Below, in pieces: positions 6,794-10,891 of a stretch of 10,891 nt of DNA. Position numbers and translations under genes: made by a program. Under the pieces are notes generated by a model, which was given only the letters and a program-made list of their open reading frames with translations, did not search any database and had not been told where the DNA came from. Numbering within the stretch: position 1 is the stretch's first letter; each line of letters starts with the position of its first letter. This DNA comes from Rhodothermota bacterium (GTDB lineage Bacteria > Hydrogenedentota > Hydrogenedentia > Hydrogenedentales > GCA-2746185): positions 1 to 10,891 of the forward strand of contig VFKU01000886.1 of NCBI GenBank assembly GCA_009885415.1, written 5' to 3'.

Positions 6794-8158
6794 CTAAAAC
6801 ATCACGACCTCGACGCGCCTTTCATTCGGCCCGCCCGGATGAATCAGGAGGAGGTCGTCCCTGCCGTTCCCATCGAGATCGCCGGTGCGCGCAATGCCGA
6901 AGGTGGGCATCGCCAGTTTTATCCATGGACTGGCCGAGAGAAACTCCCGGCTCGATCCTCGGTAGAAGGACATCGACTCTGCGCCCGTGCCGACGGCCGC
7001 GTCGAGGAAACCGTCGCCGTCGAAATCGCCGGGGGCATAGGCCGAACGCTCGCGGCCCTCCGGCGCGTCCAGGGTGAGCGTTGCCTTGCGGTTCGGCTTC
7101 TCCGGAAAACCTTTCGGGCCGAACTCGTAGACCGCCGCCTCGACCGTCACCTTTTGCCGCAGGAAGTAGTTGATGATGTTGCCGATGCCGAGCGGCACGC
7201 TGATGAAGACGAGATCGAGTTTCTTGTCGCCGTTCGTGTCGCGGAGCGCGGCGGAGTTGAAGGAGCCGCTCCGCGTCACCTTCGCGTCCGGCGTCGCGCC
7301 GTAGGTGAAAGGGCCGGTCGAAAGATAAATCTGCGTTTCCGTCTTCAGGTTAATCGTGCCGCTCGTCTGCGTCACCATCAGGTCCGGCCAGCCGTCGGCG
7401 TTCACATCATCGAGTTCGGCCGACGCGTCCCACTTCTCGTCCAGCCGCCGCGGGATCGCATAGTGCGCGTGCTCGCGCCATCCCTCGCCGTAAGAAAAAT
7501 CCGCCTGCGTATCGCTGAGCAACGCGATCGCGCGCACGCGTTCGTCGGGCAGCGCAAAGGTCGACACCGCGGGAAGGCGATGCGAAATCTGGAAGTTGGA
7601 GAAGTCGCGCAACTCGCTGATCGTTGGCGCGGGCAGTTTCGCCGCGAGTTTGCCCTCGGCGAATATCCCGTAACCGTCGGCGAGCGGGAGCACCCATTCG
7701 TCGCGGCCGTCGCCGTCGAGGTCCCGCGTGGCTTCGCGCAAAAAGACCGGCTCACGCGAGCCCGTGGGCAGCAGCGAGACAAGTTCCATCCGGCCCACTT
7801 CGGTGAGCGCGCCGCTATTCAGACGCATCACCGTTGCCGAAGACTGATCGAACAACACGATCTCGCGCGGCGGCGCGCCGTCGAACTCGCTGACGAAGGC
7901 CGTCCCGTTGGTGGGCGCGAGCGAAAAACGCAGCGCCTCGGAGGACCCGAAGCGGCCCGTGTTATCCGCGAGGAGGATGCGTAATTCCTTCGTGGGTGCT
8001 TCAGCGACCTCGTCCGAGCAATACACCAAGATGTCTTTGAACCCGTCGCCGTTCACGTCCGCGGCGAGCACGTCCCAGACCGGAAGCTCCGTCCTGAATA
8101 CGGTGTGCTCTGCCTGGGCCAACACCAGCCCGGCCAACACGAGCGAAGCCATGAACAT
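6794..8158 (-). CDS. Exported FG-GAP/VCBS beta-propeller protein
   Basis: A 454-residue protein. Its very short signal peptide (1-16, ending in AQA, with no basic residue before the hydrophobic core) suggests export to the periplasm or cell surface. Six clear Ca2+-binding-type DxDGDG repeats occur at about 34-44 (DVNGDGFKDIL), 146-156, 251-261, 307-317, 378-388 and 427-437, plus a degenerate seventh at 91-103 (EFDGAPPREIVLF). Seven copies over 450 residues fit one integrin-type seven-bladed propeller with Ca2+ loops. No catalytic domain, anchor, C-terminal sorting domain or partner domain is visible, so the role (binding or adhesion) is open. The ATG at 8158 is chosen because a GGGGG lies 11 nt upstream; the second ATG, two codons later, would be further away. 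It follows the PilZ gene by 95 bp and seems to have its own promoter. Confidence 0.88.
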   Translation of the reverse strand: MFMASLVLAGLVLAQAEHTVFRTELPVWDVLAADVNGDGFKDILVYCSDEVAEAPTKELRILLADNTGRFGSSEALRFSLAPTNGTAFVSEFDGAPPREIVLFDQSSATVMRLNSGALTEVGRMELVSLLPTGSREPVFLREATRDLDGDGRDEWVLPLADGYGIFAEGKLAAKLPAPTISELRDFSNFQISHRLPAVSTFALPDERVRAIALLSDTQADFSYGEGWREHAHYAIPRRLDEKWDASAELDDVNADGWPDLMVTQTSGTINLKTETQIYLSTGPFTYGATPDAKVTRSGSFNSAALRDTNGDKKLDLVFISVPLGIGNIINYFLRQKVTVEAAVYEFGPKGFPEKPNRKATLTLDAPEGRERSAYAPGDFDGDGFLDAAVGTGAESMSFYRGSSREFLSASPWIKLAMPTFGIARTGDLDGNGRDDLLLIHPGGPNERRVEVVMF

Positions 8159-8182
8159 CCGGCAAGGATCCCCCGTTGCGGC

Positions 8183-8199
8183 GCGCAGACCCTCTGCGC
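8183..8199. other. Perfect 7-bp inverted repeat (hairpin) in the FG-GAP gene leader
   Basis: GCGCAGA and TCTGCGC flank a 3-nt loop. No T-run follows on the minus strand, so it is a poor intrinsic terminator. It lies downstream of the proposed -10 and 25 bp upstream of the ATG, so it would be an mRNA 5' hairpin or a protein site. Confidence 0.55.
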
Positions 8200-8212
8200 A
8201 TCGAAGCGGTGA

Positions 8213-8221
8213 ATTATCGCA
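8213..8221 (-). promoter_or_regulatory. Extended -10 promoter candidate for the FG-GAP gene
   Basis: On the minus strand a TGC is immediately followed by GATAAT (8213-8218), a 5/6 match preceded by TGN as in extended -10 promoters. The -35 region is poor (TTCCGC at a 17-bp spacing), which extended -10 promoters tolerate. Confidence 0.4.
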
Positions 8222-8253
8222 TGGCGGCGCGGCGGGCGGAAGCCGGGCGCGAT

Positions 8254-8748
8254 TTACATGCGCTGGTGGATGGGAAGCTCTGCACCGGGAAAGGGCGTGC
8301 GAATGGACCGCGGCGGCGGTGTTTTCGTTTTTTCGAGCGAGCCCAGGTAATCCACAAAAAGCGCGAGGTTGATGTCGTCCGCCAGTTCCTCGCCGAAACG
8401 GATCGCGGTGCCCAGCACCTTGTCACCCTCGGGCTTCACCCAAACAACCTGGCCCGGACCGACCAGCGCTCGCGGCAGTCCCATTTCGCGCGGACAGTCC
8501 TTCAGCGAGAGATACACTTCGACCGCCTGGCCCGGCGAGAGCGTGTGTTTGCTCCGGCAATACATGCCTACGATCGACAGGTTGTCGGCGATGCCGGGCC
8601 CGACCAGGGGTTGCGGGCGCTCCGCCACGCGCACCGCGATCTTCACGTGCAGATGCGCGCCCGTCCGCCCCGCCTGGCGCCGTTCCGCCTGGCGCTCAGT
8701 CGGGTCGTCCCATAAGGCCTGAGTGTCGTAATGAATTCGCTTTGCCAT
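8254..8748 (-). CDS. Single-domain PilZ protein (cyclic di-GMP receptor)
   Basis: A 164-residue cytoplasmic protein. Both PilZ signatures are present: RQAGR at 24-28 fits RxxxR, and NLSIVG at 56-61 fits the D/N-x-S-x-x-G motif, so c-di-GMP binding is likely. The PilZ barrel spans about 23-130, with strands ending in GQVVWV and GTAIRF. A basic, proline-rich tail (about 140-164, TKTPPPRSIR) follows and may bind a partner. The start is ATG at 8748 because AAGGTGA at 8754-8760 is the only good ribosome site and the in-frame GTG at 8757 lies inside it. There is no output domain, so it must act on another protein. It is transcribed divergently from the GGDEF/ribbon-helix-helix gene across an AT-rich region, which suggests a shared nucleotide-signalling circuit. 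Confidence 0.87.
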   Translation of the reverse strand: MAKRIHYDTQALWDDPTERQAERRQAGRTGAHLHVKIAVRVAERPQPLVGPGIADNLSIVGMYCRSKHTLSPGQAVEVYLSLKDCPREMGLPRALVGPGQVVWVKPEGDKVLGTAIRFGEELADDINLALFVDYLGSLEKTKTPPPRSIRTPFPGAELPIHQRM

Positions 8749-8753
8749 GCTCT

Positions 8754-8760
8754 TCACCTT
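8754..8760 (-). promoter_or_regulatory. Ribosome binding site deciding the PilZ start
   Basis: AAGGTGA on the minus strand, with AAGG 8 nt from ATG 8748. It overlaps the alternative GTG at 8757, which argues against the longer form. Confidence 0.7.
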
Positions 8761-8769
8761 TACTGGAAT

Positions 8770-8798
8770 ATGGTAACAACTCGACGCAAATTAGTCAA
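8770..8798 (-). promoter_or_regulatory. Sigma-70-like promoter for the PilZ gene
   Basis: On the minus strand TTGACT (8793-8798, 5/6) and TACCAT (8770-8775, 4/6) are 17 bp apart. The expected start near 8763 gives a leader of about 15 nt that includes the AAGGTGA ribosome site. Confidence 0.5.
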
Positions 8799-8887
8799 AA
8801 TTATTCTTTTTATCGCGCAATTATCCGCTTTGGCGTCCATTAAATAGTAAAATACGCATAATTCAGGACGCTTATAAGTACATAGGC

Positions 8888-8916
8888 TTGCATACATTTG
8901 CTTAACAATGTATAAG
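8888..8916 (+). promoter_or_regulatory. Sigma-70-like promoter for the GGDEF-RHH/tag/leuC run
   Basis: TTGCAT (8888-8893, 3/6) and TATAAG (8911-8916, 5/6) with a 17-bp spacer. The transcript would start near 8923, about 20 nt before the ATG at 8943. Confidence 0.5.
8892..8913. promoter_or_regulatory. Perfect inverted repeat overlapping the GGDEF-RHH promoter (candidate operator)
   Basis: ATACATT (8892-8898) and AATGTAT (8907-8913) are perfect 7-bp arms around an 8-bp spacer. They fill the gap between the -35 and -10 and overlap the -10. A bound dimer here would block the promoter. The ribbon-helix-helix protein encoded immediately downstream is the obvious candidate ligand; this is inferred. 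Confidence 0.45.
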
Positions 8917-8942
8917 TAGCCACTGAGTTGACCCGGAATCCG

Positions 8943-9569
8943 ATGAACGCTATCGCAAAACCGCACAGCTACGACGACTTCCTTCAACATCTTTCCCAGC
9001 TACTGGGCAAAGGTGAGAGCGACCCTGTCTCTATGATACTGGTCGACATCGACTGGTTTGGGCGGATGAACGCCGCGCGCGGGCGCGGCGCGGGCGATGC
9101 AGCGATCGGCGCGCTCACGGAATTCCTGAGCGCGAAGGTCTCCGGCGACGCCCGGGTCTATCGTTACGGCGGCGACGCGTTCATGGTGCTGCTTCCGGGC
9201 ATCGAGAAAGAGCAGGCCTTCCTCGTGGCGGAATCGCTCCGCGGCGGCTTCGAGTCGGACTTCGCCAAGACGGGACGGACCGCAGAGGAGGACGCGCTGA
9301 CGATCAGTTGCGGGGTCGCGGCCTGCCCGGACGACGGCACCTCGGTGCCGGTGGTGATTCGCAAAGTGAGCGAAGCGCTCTACCGCGCCAAGCTCAACGG
9401 CCGCAACCGGGTCGCGCTCGCGCGTGAAGAGAAGATGGTGACGAAGACGGTGCATTATACGCAGGGCCAACTCGAAGGCCTCTCGCGGCTCGCCAAGCGC
9501 GAGGGCCTGAACGAAGCGACGCTGCTGCGCGAAGCACTGGACGATCTGTTGCGCAAACACAACTCGTGA
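8943..9569 (+). CDS. Degenerate GGDEF domain fused to a ribbon-helix-helix DNA-binding domain
   Basis: A 208-residue protein without sensor or membrane segment. Residues about 28-160 are a GGDEF domain: the metal-site motif DID (35-37), guanine-contact positions N43 and D52, the signature RYGGDAF (74-80), SCGVA (122-126) and EALYRAKLNGRNRV (144-157). The signature is GGDAF, not GGDEF/GGEEF; the inhibitory RxxD is absent; and the DxLTGLxNR lead-in is missing, so cyclase activity is doubtful though nucleotide binding may persist. Residues 165-208 form a whole ribbon-helix-helix domain: strand TKTVHYT (167-173), helix QGQLEGLSRLAKREG, turn GLNE (188-191), helix ATLLREALDDLLRK, as in CopG-type repressors. 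ATG 8943 is preferred over a TTG at 8928; its ribosome site is weak. It begins a run with tag and leuC. A likely role is a nucleotide-responsive, self-regulating transcription factor. Confidence 0.9.
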   Translation: MNAIAKPHSYDDFLQHLSQLLGKGESDPVSMILVDIDWFGRMNAARGRGAGDAAIGALTEFLSAKVSGDARVYRYGGDAFMVLLPGIEKEQAFLVAESLRGGFESDFAKTGRTAEEDALTISCGVAACPDDGTSVPVVIRKVSEALYRAKLNGRNRVALAREEKMVTKTVHYTQGQLEGLSRLAKREGLNEATLLREALDDLLRKHNS

Positions 9570-9576
9570 GAAGCCG

Positions 9577-10161
9577 ATGAAGAACTCAACGAAAATACGC
9601 TGTACGTGGTGCGGGACGGACGCGCTCTATTGCGCGTATCACGACGAAGAGTGGGGCGTGCCATCGCACGACGACCGGCACCTCTTCGAGAAGCTGATTC
9701 TCGACGGCGCGCAGGCAGGCCTGAGCTGGATCACGATCCTGCGCAAGCGCGAGAATTACCGCGCGGCCTTCGCGGACTTCGACCCGATCAAAGTCGCGCG
9801 TTTCACGCCAGCGCGCGAGGCCAAGCTGATGTTGAATCCGGGCATCGTGCGCAACAAATTAAAGATCGCGTCCGCGGTGACCAATGCGCGCGCCTTTCTC
9901 GACACGCAGGAGGAATTCGGCAGTTTCGATGCCTACCTCTGGCGCTTCGTCGGCGGCCAACCGATCATCAATCGCTGGAAGTACACGCGGGAAGTACCCG
10001 CGACCTCGGTCGAATCCGATGCACTCAGCAAAGACCTTAAACAGCGCGGCTTCAAGTTCGTCGGCTCGACCATCATGTATGCATTCATGCAGGCCGCGGG
10101 TCTGGTGAACGATCACACGACCGAGTGTTTTCGACATTCTGTTTTGGCGAAACGAAAATAA
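9577..10161 (+). CDS. tag: DNA-3-methyladenine glycosylase I
   Basis: A 194-residue base-excision repair enzyme that removes 3-methyladenine from alkylated DNA; cytoplasmic. It is colinear with E. coli Tag. The structural zinc ligands are all present: C9, H22, H180 and C184, corresponding to E. coli C4, H17, H175 and C179. AYHDEEWGVP (20-29) and QAGLSWITILRKREN (46-60) match the base-binding face (Y21, W51), and GFKFVGSTIMYAFMQAAGLVNDH is the conserved end. The substrate-contacting acid E38 of E. coli is Asp (D43) here, a conservative change. The protein has about five extra N-terminal residues and a basic tail (AKRK). It starts 7 bp after the GGDEF-RHH stop, with a purine-rich GAGAAG before the ATG, so the two are almost surely co-transcribed. 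No Ada-type regulator is adjacent. Confidence 0.97.
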   Translation: MKNSTKIRCTWCGTDALYCAYHDEEWGVPSHDDRHLFEKLILDGAQAGLSWITILRKRENYRAAFADFDPIKVARFTPAREAKLMLNPGIVRNKLKIASAVTNARAFLDTQEEFGSFDAYLWRFVGGQPIINRWKYTREVPATSVESDALSKDLKQRGFKFVGSTIMYAFMQAAGLVNDHTTECFRHSVLAKRK

Positions 10162-10175
10162 GGAACACGCATTCG

Positions 10176-10891
10176 ATGGCGAAAAATATCTACCAGAAGA
10201 TCTGGGAGGCGCACCTGGTCCACGAACCCAAGGGCGAGGACGCGATCCTCTATATCGATCGGCACTACGTCCACGAGGTGACCTCGCCGCAGGCCTTCGA
10301 GGGGCTGCGCCTGGCGAAACGTAAAGTCCGCCGGCCGGAAGCGACGACGGCGACCATGGATCACAACATCCCGACGACGGACCGCACGAAGCCGATCCGC
10401 GACGCCATCTCCAAACTGCAAGTCGAGACCTTGCAAAAGAACTGCGCCGATTTCGGCGTTGAATGCTTCGACATGGCCGACCGCCGCAACGGTATCGTGC
10501 ACGTGATTGGGCCGGAACTGGGCCTCACGCAACCCGGCATGACGATTGTCTGCGGCGACTCGCACACCTCGACCCACGGCGCCTTCGGCGCGCTCGCCTT
10601 CGGCATCGGCACGAGCGAAGTGGAGCACGTGCTCGCGACGCAAACGCTGATCCAGAAAAAAGCGAAGGTGATGGAGGTCCGCGTGAACGGGACGCTGCCC
10701 GTCGGCATCACCGCGAAGGACATCATCCTCGCCATCATCGGAAAAATCGGAACGGCGGGCGGCACGGGCTACGTCATCGAATACACCGGCGAGGCCATCC
10801 GCGGGTTGAGCATGGAAGGCCGCATGACGGTGTGCAACATGACCATCGAGGCCGGCGCGCGCGCGGGCCTGATCTCGCCGGACGAGAAGAC
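10176..10891 (+). CDS. leuC: 3-isopropylmalate dehydratase large subunit, N-terminal half (cut by window edge)
   Basis: The first 238 codons of a LeuC of usually about 470 residues; the frame is still open at the edge. With LeuD it isomerises 2-isopropylmalate to 3-isopropylmalate in leucine synthesis, as an aconitase-family [4Fe-4S] enzyme. Diagnostic stretches include WEAHLVH, YIDRHYVHEVTSPQAFEGLR, ATMDHNIPT, VCGDSHTSTHGAFGALAFGIGTSEVEHVLATQTL and NMTIEAGARAGLISPDEK. The cluster-binding cysteines lie in the missing part. AAGGAA at about 10160-10165 overlaps the tag stop and serves the ATG. It follows tag by 14 bp with no terminator or leader-peptide attenuator between, so leucine synthesis seems tied to the upstream promoter unless there is a promoter inside tag. 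leuD would be expected next. Confidence 0.98.
   Translation, partial: MAKNIYQKIWEAHLVHEPKGEDAILYIDRHYVHEVTSPQAFEGLRLAKRKVRRPEATTATMDHNIPTTDRTKPIRDAISKLQVETLQKNCADFGVECFDMADRRNGIVHVIGPELGLTQPGMTIVCGDSHTSTHGAFGALAFGIGTSEVEHVLATQTLIQKKAKVMEVRVNGTLPVGITAKDIILAIIGKIGTAGGTGYVIEYTGEAIRGLSMEGRMTVCNMTIEAGARAGLISPDEK

Larger units (their letters stand above)
8749..8942. other. AT-rich divergent regulatory region between PilZ and GGDEF genes
   Basis: A 194-bp non-coding region; 8761-8940 is about 37% G+C by my count, against clearly GC-rich genes on both sides. It holds outward promoters on both strands, an inverted repeat at 8892-8913, and two direct copies of TATAAGTA (8873-8880 and 8911-8918, 38 bp apart). 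TACAT pentamers lie at 8879 and 8893, with the inverse ATGTA at 8908. A 76-codon minus-strand open frame crosses it but has no family features or ribosome site. Confidence 0.75.

Noticed and set aside
6422..7984. Plus-strand open frame of 520 codons opposite the FG-GAP gene
   Set aside because: Antisense to a well-supported exported propeller; composition is that of a GC-rich shadow frame and it crosses the promoter gap.
8183..8199. Hairpin as a terminator of the PilZ gene
   Set aside because: No T-run follows on the minus strand and the stem is only 7 bp, so intrinsic termination is not supported.
8760..8990. Minus-strand 76-codon frame across the divergent region
   Set aside because: It runs over both promoters and into the GGDEF start, has no ribosome site and no family signature. 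AT-rich spacer gives chance residues.
10162..10175. Leucine attenuator or T-box before leuC
   Set aside because: The gap is only 14 bp and holds little beyond a ribosome site.

Overview
The window is GC-rich bacterial chromosome from what looks like a Gram-negative, probably flagellated lineage. It combines a large membrane-anchored TPR protein, a FlgN-like chaperone candidate, a cytoplasmic histidine kinase with a sigma-54 (NtrC-type) activator, PilZ and GGDEF proteins, and an exported FG-GAP propeller. I cannot place it taxonomically from sequence alone. Genes occupy almost everything; no gene-free stretch exceeds about 200 bp, and I see no tRNA, rRNA, CRISPR array or insertion sequence.

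Left arm, minus strand, read from right to left. An exported seven-repeat FG-GAP/VCBS protein (6794-8158) is followed by a good sigma-70-like promoter. That promoter precedes a tightly packed four-gene run: a membrane TPR protein with a disordered cytoplasmic arm (3494-6706), a FlgN-like coiled-coil protein (3045-3497), a soluble histidine kinase (2103-3002) and its NtrC-type response regulator (718-2100). Two of the junctions are translationally coupled (a GTGA overlap and a TGA-2-nt-ATG junction). The TPR protein carries repeated SELDALI-like peptides that resemble the N-terminal EIDALL peptide of flagellar switch proteins FliM and FliN. With the FlgN-like neighbour and a FlgS/FlgR-like kinase/activator pair, this suggests a flagellar assembly or motor checkpoint operon, which is an inference. 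The 5' part of a polytopic membrane protein gene (1-621) runs off the left edge.

Centre. A PilZ gene (8254-8748, minus) and a GGDEF gene (8943-9569, plus) diverge from a strikingly AT-rich 194-bp region (about 37% G+C over 8761-8940 by my count). It has a plausible promoter in each direction and a perfect 7-bp inverted repeat that ends over the -10 of the GGDEF promoter.

Right arm, plus strand. The GGDEF protein is the most unusual gene here: a short, sensorless, degenerate GGDEF domain (GGDAF, no I-site) fused to a complete 44-residue ribbon-helix-helix (CopG/Arc/MetJ-type) DNA-binding domain. It is followed after 7 bp by tag (3-methyladenine DNA glycosylase I) and 14 bp later by leuC (truncated by the window edge). 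The working idea is an autoregulating nucleotide-responsive transcription factor that also controls the divergent PilZ gene.
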